From Diplonema japonicum (lineage: Eukaryota; Euglenozoa; Diplonemea; Diplonemida; Diplonemidae), in contig OZ025717.1 of NCBI GenBank assembly GCA_964019335.1, positions 62,001 through 126,000 of the forward strand: 64,000 bases of DNA, in the 5' to 3' direction. Of this stretch, positions 10,507 to 20,091 are shown piece by piece (positions within the stretch are counted from its first letter, which is position 1; every line of letters begins with the position of its first letter). A program made the translations under genes and the position numbers. The notes beneath the pieces were generated by a model. The model searched no databases, had not been told where the DNA came from, and saw only the letters and a program-made list of their open reading frames with translations.

Positions 10507-11142
10507 TCAGACACCGGGGGCGGACCTCGCGTTAGCGAACGACTCCTTGTAGCCCTTTACATCTGAGGTGAGCCTCTCGAGGTACTTCAGGATGTTGGGG
10601 TAAGGGGCGAGGGTCTCGGGACCCACCCAAGCCAGCTGGTCCACCTCGGGGGCGAACAGGAAGTCGGCAAGGGTGAGCTTGTCACCAAGGAGGTACTTCT
10701 GCTTCCCGAGCGTCTCGTTGTAGGCCTCAAGATACGGCTTGACGAGGTCGAGGCCCGCCTGCGTCTTCTCAGCGTCCTTCTTGAAGAGGTGCGCGAAGAT
10801 CACCTCAGTGGTGATCTTCCTCACCTGCGTGTAGTGGCGTCCGAAGTACTCGTTCAGCTTCGCCTCCTCCTTCGGGTTTGCTGACGTCATCGACTCGTCC
10901 CCCTGCGCCACGTGCTTCAGAACCGCCAGCGACTCCGAAAAGCAGAACCCGTCTTCCATCTCGAACCCAGGCACCGTGTGCTGCGGGAACTTCGCGATGT
11001 ACTCCGCTTTCCTCGTCTCCCCGCCCAGCACATCCAATACCTTCCTCTCCACAGTAGTGTTGTTGCTGTAGTCCAGGTACCACTGCACAGAGCGGCAGGG
11101 CTGCGAAAAAGCGTGGCCGTACAGGATACCGGTGGCGGGCAT
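10507..11142 (-). CDS. glutathione S-transferase, theta-like
   Basis: Single-exon 211-aa protein. The N-terminal thioredoxin-fold half carries SQPCRSVQWYLDYSN, matching the catalytic serine motif of theta-class GSTs, then TVPGFEMEDG (cis-proline) and SESLAVLKHV (glutathione gamma-glutamyl contact). The all-helical C-terminal half contains LLGDKLTLADFLFAPEV, the usual capping and hydrophobic-staple region. Expected role: conjugation of glutathione to electrophiles, or a reductase using another thiol if the organism relies on one. Codons are strongly C/G-ending, suggesting high expression. The start at 11142 follows an AAACTAAACAAAATG leader. A second, unrelated-class GST lies at 16395-17053. 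Confidence 0.88.
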   Translation of the reverse strand: MPATGILYGHAFSQPCRSVQWYLDYSNNTTVERKVLDVLGGETRKAEYIAKFPQHTVPGFEMEDGFCFSESLAVLKHVAQGDESMTSANPKEEAKLNEYFGRHYTQVRKITTEVIFAHLFKKDAEKTQAGLDLVKPYLEAYNETLGKQKYLLGDKLTLADFLFAPEVDQLAWVGPETLAPYPNILKYLERLTSDVKGYKESFANARSAPGV

Positions 11143-11186
11143 TTTGTTTAGTTTTGAGGTGTGTATTATGTTTATCTATGAAATCA

Positions 11187-11213
11187 TTGTTGTTGTTGTT
11201 GTTGTTGTTGTTG
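11187..11213. repeat. TTG/CAA trinucleotide microsatellite
   Basis: About nine units of tgt, read as CAA on the gene strand, lie just upstream of the theta-like GST start and form part of its CA-rich leader region. Confidence 0.8.
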
Positions 11214-11349
11214 GTGGTGACTGGGGGGAGCAGAATACGCAAACAATGGGATGGGGTGGGGGGAGGACAAGCTACGTTTTTAATCATCACAGGGAAAAAG
11301 AAAAAAGAGAAGGAAGATAAAAGACAATCCTATAAAAAAAGGGGGGGGA

Positions 11350-11648
11350 GACAGCAACCGAAAGGAGAACAGACGAAGAGGCCAAGACGTGAGAGGTTGC
11401 TTCTCTTGTCTCGCTGTCGTCGAGGTCTCCACTGCTGGCAAAAGCAAAATACGAGTTTACACGTGACATTCTTACCGCATAAAAAGAGACAACAACAAAA
11501 GCACTCTGTTCCATCACGGGGAAAGGGGGGGGGGGGGGAGAAAGAGAAAGAAACAAAAATACAAAAAAAAAACCACAACAGACAGCAAAAGAGGAAGACG
11601 AAGCGGGCGAGACGTGAGGAGGCTTCTCTTGTCTTGCCACGTCTCTTC
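11350..11648. repeat. pair of imperfect direct repeats
   Basis: The block at about 11350-11422 (gacagcaa, later agacgtgagagg and cttctcttgtctcgc) recurs at about 11581-11648 (gacagcaa, agacgtgaggagg, cttctcttgtcttgc), with small indels. The copies are 231 nt apart. Both follow A-rich or G-rich runs. Probably a local duplication in the untranslated region. Confidence 0.65.
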
Positions 11649-11796
11649 TGGCTGGCTGTTTGTTTTTTTTTTTTTTTTTTTTTTTTTTGAACAAATCAGG
11701 AAAATATGGAGACATGTCTACCGTTCTGAAATAAAGAAAAGACGTTGTTGGTTGTTCTTTTTTTAGTTATGTATTTGTTATTATTATTAGCTCCTT

Positions 11797-13152
11797 TCAA
11801 AGACCCGGCCAGTTCCCTGTGGTAGGGTCGCACTTGGTGTAGACGGGAGCGGGACCCCACCTCCAGGTAGGTTTGATGATGTCGTTGAGGTTGGCGGCGA
11901 GCTCGGGGGCGAGCTTGGTGCCGTTGGGGTTGGTGGTGGGGCTCGGGTTCACGGACCACACGAAGGCCCCCAGGAAGCCGTTCTGCTTGGCGTAGGTGGC
12001 GATCTCCTTGTCGGCGGCCATCCCCTCCCACACGCCGCCCGCCGCCTGCTCGCCGGGTTCGAAGCCGATGTTGATCTTCTCCTTCGGGACCTTCCCGTAG
12101 GTCACGAAGTTGTTCATGATGGTCGTGAAGTTCAGCTGCAGCGCCCCTGCAGGGGTCCCCGCGTCGTAGGCCATGATGTTCGCGGTGTCGAAGCTCGCCC
12201 CCGACTGCGGCCAGATCTTCGCCCCTTCGTTGTCCGTCGCGAAGGTCTGGTTCGGGCGCGGGCTCCCCGGGAGCAGGTAGTTCCAAGGGTTCCCTGCGGG
12301 GAGGAAGGCGTTGAAGCGCGTCGTCCACGACACCTCCAGGTGGTCCGGCCCGTTCTTCCCCACCTCGTCCATGAAGTTCATGTTGGTCTGGTAGTAGGGC
12401 TTCATGTCGGCCTGCTGCCACGGCTGCAGGGCGTTGTACTCCGCCTCCAGCTGCTGCTTCCTCGTCGCCGCGAAGCTGCTCCACTGCGGCTTCACGTTGC
12501 TGTCCAGCTCCTCCCGCAGGGCCGCCACCAGCGCGTTGTACGCCGCGAACTCGTCGTCCCCGTTGATCGTCGCGAACGGCGTCAGGTGCTCGAAGTCCAG
12601 GTCCACCCCGTCCGCGAAGGTCCACAGCACCAGCTTCCCCATCAGCTTCGCGATCGAGCGCGCGTTCTGAACGCTCCCCACCCGCGCGAAGTCGCTCCAC
12701 CCGCCGAGCGAGATCTTGAACCTCTTCGGCCCGTCGGGGTGCATCTTCGCCATCCGCGACGACTCCGCGATCGACACGATCCCAGGGGTCGCCGCCGACG
12801 TCGACGGGGTGATCGCCGCCGCCCCGTTCTTCGACGCCGCCGCCAGGTAGATCGCCTTCCCGTCCCACACGGGGCACGGCCCTGAGGCCCCGCCAGAAGT
12901 CCCGTTCGGAGCGTTGCTGCAGCTCACCTGCGACGGTGTCGGGTTCTCCGTCAGGAAGGTGAACCCGTAGTTCACGCTCGAGTACGGCTTCAGCGACGTG
13001 ATGTACGGCTGGGGTTCGAAGCACCCCATCAGGCAGTTCCCGGGGATGTTGTTGTCCCACCACTTCACGTTCACCCAGTCCTCAAGGTACCCCAGCAGCT
13101 CGTTCCCGCTGCACACTCCTGCAAGCAGCAGCACAAGGAGAAGCGTCTTCAT
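11797..13152 (-). CDS. secreted glycoside hydrolase family 18 (chitinase-like)
   Basis: 451-aa secreted protein. I chose the ATG at 13152 because it opens a clear signal peptide (MKTLLLVLLLAGVCSG) and follows a CAACAACAACACC leader; an open frame continues upstream without support. GH18 signatures are present: KISLGGW (the SxGG strand) near residue 149 and DGVDLDFEH (DxxDxDxE, with the acid catalyst Glu) near residue 180. Near the C-terminus, FLGAFVWSV holds the usual beta-8 tryptophan. Expected reaction: hydrolysis of beta-1,4-N-acetylglucosamine polymers outside the cell or in the digestive compartment. No carbohydrate-binding module is evident. Codon use is very GC-biased, as in a highly expressed gene. 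Confidence 0.9.
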   Translation of the reverse strand: MKTLLLVLLLAGVCSGNELLGYLEDWVNVKWWDNNIPGNCLMGCFEPQPYITSLKPYSSVNYGFTFLTENPTPSQVSCSNAPNGTSGGASGPCPVWDGKAIYLAAASKNGAAAITPSTSAATPGIVSIAESSRMAKMHPDGPKRFKISLGGWSDFARVGSVQNARSIAKLMGKLVLWTFADGVDLDFEHLTPFATINGDDEFAAYNALVAALREELDSNVKPQWSSFAATRKQQLEAEYNALQPWQQADMKPYYQTNMNFMDEVGKNGPDHLEVSWTTRFNAFLPAGNPWNYLLPGSPRPNQTFATDNEGAKIWPQSGASFDTANIMAYDAGTPAGALQLNFTTIMNNFVTYGKVPKEKINIGFEPGEQAAGGVWEGMAADKEIATYAKQNGFLGAFVWSVNPSPTTNPNGTKLAPELAANLNDIIKPTWRWGPAPVYTKCDPTTGNWPGL

Positions 13153-13934
13153 TTTGATGGTGTTGTTGTTGTGAGCGCACTGTCGATGCTGTTGTTGTGT
13201 TGCGCAGGGAAGGGACGAGGGGTGCTCAAATGAAATAGCTTGAAGAAAGTGTAATGCGACGAAGTGATGTCTTTCTCGTTCATTAAAAAGAAAAAGCAAA
13301 AGAAAATCGCGCGAATAAGGGAGAGGAGGGAGGGAGGGATGTAAAAAAAAGAGAGGCAAACAATTAGAGTTTCTGTTCTCTTTCTTTCCTTTTTATTACA
13401 TTCTTCTTCTTCTTCTTCTTCTTGTTCGTGCTATTTCTAACCTTTCATTCTTCCCTGGAAGGGGCTCCATCTAGCTCAGAAGATTCAATCTTAATCCCAT
13501 TTGCACCAGGTGTTGGAAGAAAATGAGAAGAGGAAGAAAAACAAAGAAGGCAAAGAAGAAAGGGCTAAAAGGACAGAAGAGGGGGAGGGGGGGGGGACTT
13601 AAAAGTGCTCCACAGAAAGGGGTACTTTTAAAAGAAAACGCAAAAAAAACCAAAAGAAAAGAAAAACAAAACCAATCGTGGCGCTCGTGTTAGTTGTGCA
13701 CAGCAGCACCTTTAAGGTATGCAGACCATGCTTCCAACGAATAGTTTAGCAGAGTCATAGAAAAAGAGGGAGAGGGAAAGAAAATTGGAGAGAGCGCGAA
13801 TACCGGCAAAAGGCGGAACAAGGAGGGCATTTATCGTGTCGAATACCTTTCCTTGTCTCTTAACCACTGCTTTGTTGTTTTTTCTTCCCTCTCACCCTCG
13901 ATTCTTTCTTTTTTCTTTTTTTAAAATTATTGTT
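13153..13934. other. intergenic
   Basis: Holds the leader of the GH18 gene, including CAGCATCGACAG upstream of the ATG, a possible trans-splice acceptor. It also holds a CTT microsatellite at about 13401-13423, a poly-G tract near 13589, and the 3' region of the neighbouring Cys-rich gene. No gene seen. Confidence 0.6.
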
Positions 13935-14960
13935 TCAAAGACACACACACGGCCTGTTCGGCCCTGTGGTGCCTGGTTTCACATTGTTCTTGGCAGGACA
14001 CCAGTCCTCTCCCACATTTTGGGAGGTGGAGAAGACCGCGACGTGAGGGGCATCTGTGGAGACAGGGATGTCGAGGGTCTCGCCTGCTTGGAGGGTTTTG
14101 TGGAAGACGGTCATGGTCTGGGTCTGCGAGGAGCCTGCGGGGGTGAAGATGGGGGCGCACGAGGAACCCCTCCAGGACTGCGAGAGGAGGAAGCCGGGGA
14201 TCCCACCGTTCTTCCCGCGGGAGCAAGGGGGGCAGTGGTACACCGCAACGAAGAAGTTGCAGGCTTCACCCTTCTGAGCACAGCACTCCAGCTTGATCTC
14301 GTCACCGGGGGCAAGAGGAGGCAAGCTGTACACAGCAGCGGCCTCCAGGACCCCGGGAGGGTTCGCGAGCGTCCTCTCCGCGGACACCGCCTTCCTGTCC
14401 ACGAACGATGAGGGTGGGTGCCTCGTCTCCGTCCCGCTCTTCACAGTCGTCGCCCCACCGCACGTCGCGCAGCAGTCCGCCCTGCCCCTGATCAGGAAGG
14501 GGTTGACCCCCGGGTTCAGCTCCCTGCAGTTGTTTCTCCCGCACACCAGACCATCCCCGCACTCCGAGTCGTAGTCGCAGTCCCCTTCGCCGTGCTTGCA
14601 CCCAGGGTTCAGGAAGCAGTAGTTGCGGTGGAAGGGCTGCATGTTCTCGCAGCAGTCGTATGACCTGCGGTACACGTGATCCATACCAGGGTGCATCTCC
14701 CTGCAGTTATTGTACCCGCACACCAGGTCCCCCTTGCACTCCCGGTCCCTGTCGCAGTCACCGCCCCCATGCCCACAGGGCCCGTTCTTGCAGTAGTGTC
14801 TGTTCCCCGGCGACCCGAAGGTCAACCCTTGGACCACGGGTTCCGCATCCTCCTCCGTTTCCTCTTCGGTGCGGTCCCATTCATCCCCAGGCTGCTCCCC
14901 CTCGATGGCCCCCATCGAAGCAACCGACATCGTCACCACCACCAGGGCAAGTGTCTTCAT
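13935..14960 (-). CDS. secreted cysteine-rich protein with duplicated module
   Basis: 341-aa protein starting at the signal peptide MKTLALVVVTMSVASMG; upstream in-frame codons lack support. After an acidic linker come two copies of a roughly 50-residue Cys module, residues about 55-104 and 113-164. Each copy follows the pattern C..G/PC.HG.GDCD.D.EC...LVCG.NNCRE..PG...F/Y...DCC. The spacing implies disulfide-bonded repeats outside the cell. The C-terminal part (about 215-341) also has paired cysteines (ECCAQKGEACNFF, YHCPPCSRGKNG) and may be a separate beta-rich domain. Similar GEGDCD...CG.NNC modules occur in secreted proteins of marine organisms, but I cannot assign a function. Codon use is GC-biased like its neighbours. 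Confidence 0.8.
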   Translation of the reverse strand: MKTLALVVVTMSVASMGAIEGEQPGDEWDRTEEETEEDAEPVVQGLTFGSPGNRHYCKNGPCGHGGGDCDRDRECKGDLVCGYNNCREMHPGMDHVYRRSYDCCENMQPFHRNYCFLNPGCKHGEGDCDYDSECGDGLVCGRNNCRELNPGVNPFLIRGRADCCATCGGATTVKSGTETRHPPSSFVDRKAVSAERTLANPPGVLEAAAVYSLPPLAPGDEIKLECCAQKGEACNFFVAVYHCPPCSRGKNGGIPGFLLSQSWRGSSCAPIFTPAGSSQTQTMTVFHKTLQAGETLDIPVSTDAPHVAVFSTSQNVGEDWCPAKNNVKPGTTGPNRPCVCL

Positions 14961-15483
14961 TATTTCTTCTTTTTTTTTTTTTTGTTGTTGTAAGCTGTTT
15001 ATGTGGTGTGCACAGCAGGCGTGATCAAAAGCAGAAGAAGAAAGAAGAAAACCCTTACGATCGGCGACACCCATGAGATGGTTGCTGCTGTCGTTGGTTC
15101 TGTGGGTTCCCCACAAGGACACCGTCAAGGAAACCGCAGGCTTCTTGGTGCGTTGGAAATGAGGGGAAAACAAAAAAAGAAAACTAACAAGAAGTGAGAG
15201 GGAATGTAGATCCTTTGAATCGGCCTCCTTACACGAGGACGCCTTCTCTAAAGAAGCAGCTAGAAGGGAAGGTGTTTACTGAATTATTTTCGCTTTCATT
15301 TTTTCTTTAAATTGCATTTTTTTATCATCTTGAGGTGTTTCAATTAGGAAGCGTTAGGGAGCCTTTGTGGCTCGCCACTTCCAATTCGTTTCATTTTAGT
15401 TTTCATTTTTATTTTTTCCATTTTCGAGGGTTCATTTCCTCCGAGAGACACAAATTCTTGTGTCTACATTTGCAAAAAAAAAG
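14961..15483. other. intergenic
   Basis: AT-rich DNA with no supported gene. It includes the leader of the Cys-rich gene (CTTACAACAACAAAAA before the ATG) and a long T-rich/A-rich stretch down to the terminus of the retroelement relic. Confidence 0.6.
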
Positions 15484-16290
15484 GGTGTCTTTGAAGGGAA
15501 CCTGCAGTATGTGACAGGATCGCCTAACGACAATCAACTCATCTAGTGTTTGATCCCTTCTGTCGTGGTAGTGCCTTAGGCCCGTCGTAGTATCTCATCA
15601 GCAGCTTGGGCGTGAAACCAACTAGCGAGTTGTTGAGGATGCAATGCGTTCGCATTTGTTCCTCTAGGATCGAGTGGGTGACCTTCGGGGACGCGAAGAT
15701 CGGACGAGTGGAGTAGCCAGTGACGGCATGGCTGTGGAACCCTAGGGTGCGTAGTGAGTGTACTGACTTCATAGTTTCTGCCGGAATCAGATGATTCCCC
15801 GTCCCTTTTAGATGGATCCTTTCTAAGACGCTGAGAATCCTGCCGAGCTTTCTCGCCCAGCACGCTATGTCTTCCCCAACCTGTGGAGCCTTTCCGTTGC
15901 AATGAGGTCGACTGCTAGTTCCGCTTTAGAAACTTGCCCGCCTTCCTCGCCCCATTTTAGGGCATTCAGCCAGTTGAGGACAAATGGGATTAGGCCTGGG
16001 AAGTATTTCTTCTGCAGCCCATGCTCGTGGTACCAGGGGAGAGGCTTCGGGGTTAAGAGGTTCCCCGGTCGGAATGGTCTATTCCAGAAATGCTGTTTCG
16101 TGTACCTGACCTGCTTGTCGGCGTGCAGGTTCTCGAGCTTGCCTGCCACTTCTGCTAGCATCAGGTGGAGCTCCTTGACTCTCGATAATGATGCCGTGTA
16201 CGCGGGTGCAGATTGGCCAGTTGATGTGTTCTTGCACTAGCCATTCGCGGTCGGCGTTGGCCGTTCTAAAACCGGCGTGTGCCGGGCAGT
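15484..16290 (-). mobile_element. degraded retroelement, C-terminal coding remnant
   Basis: Minus-strand remnant of a larger coding sequence. One frame, 16161-15865, includes KPLPWYHEHGLQKKYFPG and VSKAELAVDLIATERL. It hits a stop, and a second frame continues with ARKLGRILSVLERIHLKG and GYSTRPIFASP to a stop at 15539. The join implies a frameshift, so the copy is dead. The protein aligns with the fragment at 30358-30727 (VSAVELAIDFEWTTGK, ARKIKALIRKL, ARRPIFA). Its distal 40 nt (15484-15523) recur at 43979-44018, as expected for the 3' end of an element whose copies are often 5'-truncated. I infer a retrotransposon polyprotein tail; no reverse transcriptase motif remains to prove it. Confidence 0.6.
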
Positions 16291-16394
16291 GCCAAAAAAA
16301 AAAAAAAAAAAATAGAATCTTCCCTACCAAAAACGCCAGGAACGAAACCCTCAGGGTTTTAGTGTTTGTATTCTTCTTGCTCTCAAAGGTACCA

Positions 16395-17053
16395 TCACGC
16401 CTTGTACGCAGCGTGGACCCCTGTCGCATCCTTGTAGTAGGCCTTCACTTGGGGGATGTTAGCAACCATCTTGGCATGCTTTGTGATGTGTGTGTACGTG
16501 TCGAGGCAGTCTTTGGGGAGCCCGTCGAGCCAGCCTGACTTCAGGGGCTGCAGCCAGGTGAAGGCGCAGATGTCTGCGAGGGTGAGGGAGTCTCCAACGG
16601 CGAACCCAGACGAGGACTTCGCGAGAAGGGAATCCACGAAGGCGAACCACTTCGTGAGCTCGCCCCCCTCCGCCACTAGGGCCGCGCAGCGCTCTTCTCC
16701 GCCTCGTCCGCGATCGCGAAGGTCTTCCCCAGGGGCCCGAACACCTCCCCCACAATGTCGCAGAACTCATCCACCTTCAACGCCATCACCGCCTCTTGAG
16801 GGTACAGCGGCTTCCCTCCCACGGACGACACCTTTCCTGCGTACCGCATGATGGCCCCGCTCTGTCCAATCACCTCGTCGTCCACCTTCAACAGCGGCAG
16901 CTGCCTCGGTGCAACCTCAGGCTTGATCTTCGCCCCCCATTCCTCCCCAGTCACCTTCTCATCCTCGAACGCGATGCCCCCCACTGCAAGCGCCAGTCGC
17001 GCAGGCTCCGCACGACCAGGAAGCGCGAAGTACACAATCTTGATGGCAGGCAT
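16395..17053 (-). CDS. glutathione S-transferase (sigma/pi-like), frameshifted
   Basis: Starts MPAIKIVYFALPGRAEPARL, with the catalytic-type tyrosine and the PGRAE motif of tyrosine GSTs, then RQLPLLKVDD and QSGAIMRYAGK. It loses frame near 16676-16690, where the first frame stops just after EAEKSAARP. The second frame resumes with VAEGGELTKWF and continues through VGDSLTLADICAFTWL to the stop at 16395. The span is 659 nt, one base short of 220 codons, so a single missing base in a GC-rich tract explains everything. It could be an assembly error, a recent pseudogene, or a -1 frameshift site; nothing else is decayed. Different class from the GST at 10507-11142. Confidence 0.75.
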
Positions 17054-17826
17054 TGTGGTGTGGTGTGTGGTGTGGTGCTGTAGGTGGGTTTTTTTCTTTT
17101 TCATGTGTGCAGTATGTTTCCGACTCAAAAAAACTGTAAAAGATTTAAAAGGAAACCAAGGGAGGTAGTTGAAAAAAAGGGAAATTAAGTTCGAACGAGA
17201 AAAAAAAAGAATAGACAAGTTTTTCTTTGTTTGTGTGCAACAGTTACAAATCCTTACCGCATAACGCTGCCCAACATTCTTTTTTTATAACTACAAGAAC
17301 AAGTGTTTTTGTTCATCATTCAAAAAAAAAAAAAAAAAAAGAAAAGAAAAGAAGTGGAAAAAGAAAGTGATTGAAAGTTCGAGGGGAAGGGAGCAGCCGT
17401 CTTGCGCGGTACTCGACCGTTGGTCGGGCAACACCTCGTGTCCTGTGCGTGCGACTCGACCGTGATCTCTCCGAACAAAAGGCAGCCACAGAGGCGGCCT
17501 GGGAAAGGCACGAGAGGGCAACGCAAGCCAGACAGAGGAGCTGTTCCAAACATGTGTTGGGCCCAAGGCAACGGGAGCACCTGCTGCGGAGACGGCATCA
17601 AGGGGCAGGTTGTTGGCAAAGCCAGGCCTGGAAAATTGTGAAAAAATTAATTAGAAAAGAAAAAGAAAGAAGGAAGGAAGGGGAAAAGATGAGTCCCCCT
17701 TTTGTTTTCATTGTTCGTATTTGAGTACATGTCCTGCTTCACTTCTTAAATGGCGAGAGGGAGAGCGAGAGAGAGAGAGTGTGTGTGGTTGTACTTTTTG
17801 GCAGCCACAAGAATCGGAGCTTCTTC
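17054..17826. other. intergenic with an unexplained complex block
   Basis: The leader of the frameshifted GST is CA-rich (ACCACACCACACACC). From about 17390 to 17640 the DNA is GC-rich and non-repetitive, and frames are open on both strands, but no start codon or family is recognisable. It may be an old element insertion. A GA-rich tract follows at 17754-17786. Confidence 0.5.
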
Positions 17827-20091
17827 TCAGGCACTGATGCGGCTCTCGCGGAGCTTGTGGGCGGCGGCGACCATGTTCTTGAGGGAGGGGATGACCTCGT
17901 CCCACTTCCTGGTCTTCAGGCCGCAGTCGGGGTTCACCCAGGTCCTGGAAGGGGGAAGGAGGAGAAGGAGGCCTTGGAGGCGGGCCGCCATGTCGTCCAT
18001 AGTGGGGACCACCGGGGAGTGGATGTCGTAGACCCCTGCGCCAAGGTCGCGGGCATAGCCATAGGAGGAGAGGGCTGCCACCATCTCCCCTGCGCTCCTG
18101 GAGTTCTCAATGGTGAGGACGTCGGCATCCATCCCGTCGATCCTCCCGATGATGTCCTCGAAGGTGGAGTAGCACATGTGCGTCACCACCTGCGTCGAGG
18201 GGCGCGCCCCGCAGGTCGACAGCCTGAAACACGCCACCGCCCACTCCAGGTACTTCTCGCTCTCCTCCTTCTTCAGCGGCATCCTCTCCCGAAGGGCCGC
18301 CTCGTCCACCTGCACCACCCTGCACCCTGCCGCTTCCAGGTCCGCCACCTCCTCCCTCACAGCGAGCGCCACCTCCACTGCCTGCTCCGCACGCGGCACG
18401 TCCACCCTGCAGAATGACCAGTTCAGGATCGTCACGGGGCCCGTCAGCATCCCCTTCACGGGCACCGCCCCGCTCGCCTTCTGGCACACAGCGAACTCCC
18501 GCACCGTCATTGCCGCCCCTCCCTTCCGAACCACCGCCCCGTGGATCACAGGGGGACGCACATACCGAGACCCGTACGACTGCACCCACCCGTGCCTCGT
18601 CAGCAGCATCCCATCCAGCTTCTGCGCGAAATACTCCACCATGTCGCTCCTCTCAGCCTCCCCGTGCACGAACACGTCCAGCCCGATCTCCTTCTGGATC
18701 CCCACCACCCTCTCGATCTCCTTGTCGATCTGCTCCTCGTACGCAGCCTTCCCCACCTTCCCCTCCTTCCACTCCCGTCGCAGCTTTCGGATCTCTGCCG
18801 TCTGAGGGAACGACCCGATCGTCGTCGTCGGGAAGTCCGGAAGCTCCGCCAGCTGCTTCCCCCTGCGCTCCTTGAAGGGCTCGCTACGGGTGTACATCTC
18901 GGGGGTTACCCCCTTCGCTCCCTCCACTCCGCTGAGGTTGTCCTCCCCGATCCATGTTGCGGCAGTAGAAGAGGAATCGGATGAGGCGAGCTTCGTCAGA
19001 ACCTCGAGCTTCTGCTTCGCGAACGCAAGCTTCGCCCTCACCTCCGCAGGGATGCTCCCCTCCTCCTCATGGTCCAGGTCGTAGGGAACGAACTGCAGGG
19101 AGCAGGAGGGAGCAACCACCACCCTCGCGTCGTCCTGCACCGCCTTCCGGATCCTCTGCAGGATGCCCCCCGCCGCGGCCTCATTCCTCCACACGTTGCG
19201 CCCGTCGACCACCCCGGCACCGAGCTCCTTCGTCGCGGGGAAGCCCTTCTCCTCCACAATCTCCACCATCGCCTTGCTCCTGCAGAAGTCGAGCGTCACG
19301 CGCTTCACGGGGAGCTCCACCACGTAGCTGTAGACAGCAGGGCTCAGGGAGTCGAAGTGCACGCACAGGTTCACAGCAGGCCCGCCGCACCCGCCGAGCT
19401 CCTTGTAAGCGGCCGTTGTAAGGGAGCGCACCTCCTCCGTCTCCGCGTCGCTCATCACCAGCCACGGCTCGTGCAGCTGCACCTCCTTCACCCCCGCCCT
19501 GCTCAGCTCCCCCAGCAGCTCCTTGTACAAGGGCACCAGATCCTTCACCAGAGCCGCAGCCGTCCTCCCTTCCGCGTACTTGCAGAGCTTTCCGAGGGTC
19601 ACAGGCCCCAGCACGATCGGGACCACCGCATCCGCCTTCGCCGCCTTGCTGCGGAGGAGCTGCACGTGCGCCAAAAAGGGAGCGAAGTTCCCGCGGGGGA
19701 CCGTGTCCGCCACCACCTCGGGCACCATGTAGTGGTAGTTCGAGTCGAAGTACTTTGTCATGTCCAGCGCGGGGATCCCGTCCCGGCCCCTCGCCTGCGT
19801 GAAGTAGGCGTCCAGCCCACCCAACCCCGCCTCCCTCACCCTCTTGCAGGTCAGCCCGAAGCGCTCGCTCCAGTCAAGCACGTGGTCGTACAGCGTGTGG
19901 TCCCCGACCCCGATCAGGCCCACCCCCGCAGCCTCCTGGTCCTGCAGGCTCTGCAGCGCCACCTTGTCGCTCACCTCCAGCAGCTCCGACTCTGTGATCT
20001 TCTTCCCCCAGTACTTCTCAAGTGCCATCTTCATCTCGCGCTTCGGTCCCGTGCGGGGGAAGCCAACAGTGGTCGTCCTCAGGTGCACCAT
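17827..20091 (-). CDS. metE: cobalamin-independent methionine synthase
   Basis: 754-aa single-exon enzyme, the same length as the bacterial protein (about 753 aa). It transfers the methyl group of 5-methyltetrahydropteroyl-polyglutamate to homocysteine, making methionine. The N-terminal barrel opens TTTVGFPRTGPKREMK; the C-terminal barrel opens FPTTTIGSFPQTAEIR. Zinc ligands of the family are all present: His and Cys in VTHMCYSTFEDI (about residue 638), Glu in LTIENSRS (about 661), Cys in VNPDCGLKTRKWDEV (about 720). Strongly C/G-ending codons indicate high expression. The leader CAG|CTCAAAAAACAACAAACC could begin at a trans-splice acceptor. Having this enzyme means methionine can be made without vitamin B12. 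Confidence 0.97.
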   Translation of the reverse strand: MVHLRTTTVGFPRTGPKREMKMALEKYWGKKITESELLEVSDKVALQSLQDQEAAGVGLIGVGDHTLYDHVLDWSERFGLTCKRVREAGLGGLDAYFTQARGRDGIPALDMTKYFDSNYHYMVPEVVADTVPRGNFAPFLAHVQLLRSKAAKADAVVPIVLGPVTLGKLCKYAEGRTAAALVKDLVPLYKELLGELSRAGVKEVQLHEPWLVMSDAETEEVRSLTTAAYKELGGCGGPAVNLCVHFDSLSPAVYSYVVELPVKRVTLDFCRSKAMVEIVEEKGFPATKELGAGVVDGRNVWRNEAAAGGILQRIRKAVQDDARVVVAPSCSLQFVPYDLDHEEEGSIPAEVRAKLAFAKQKLEVLTKLASSDSSSTAATWIGEDNLSGVEGAKGVTPEMYTRSEPFKERRGKQLAELPDFPTTTIGSFPQTAEIRKLRREWKEGKVGKAAYEEQIDKEIERVVGIQKEIGLDVFVHGEAERSDMVEYFAQKLDGMLLTRHGWVQSYGSRYVRPPVIHGAVVRKGGAAMTVREFAVCQKASGAVPVKGMLTGPVTILNWSFCRVDVPRAEQAVEVALAVREEVADLEAAGCRVVQVDEAALRERMPLKKEESEKYLEWAVACFRLSTCGARPSTQVVTHMCYSTFEDIIGRIDGMDADVLTIENSRSAGEMVAALSSYGYARDLGAGVYDIHSPVVPTMDDMAARLQGLLLLLPPSRTWVNPDCGLKTRKWDEVIPSLKNMVAAAHKLRESRISA

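Larger units (their letters stand above)
11143..11796. other. intergenic between GST and GH18 genes
   Basis: Contains the CAA microsatellite, a poly-G run at about 11527-11539, a poly-T run at about 11661-11688 and a pair of imperfect direct repeats. There is no supported gene; short frames through it are low-complexity. Confidence 0.6.

Noticed and set aside
11696-13063. 455-codon frame overlapping the GH18 gene
   Set aside because: Same strand but a different frame; Arg/Gly/Pro-rich product of GC-biased codons read out of frame. The GH18 frame has a signal peptide and catalytic motifs.
17371-17724. 118-codon plus-strand frame in GC-rich block
   Set aside because: No ATG, other frames are equally open, and no recognisable motif; reported only as an unexplained block.
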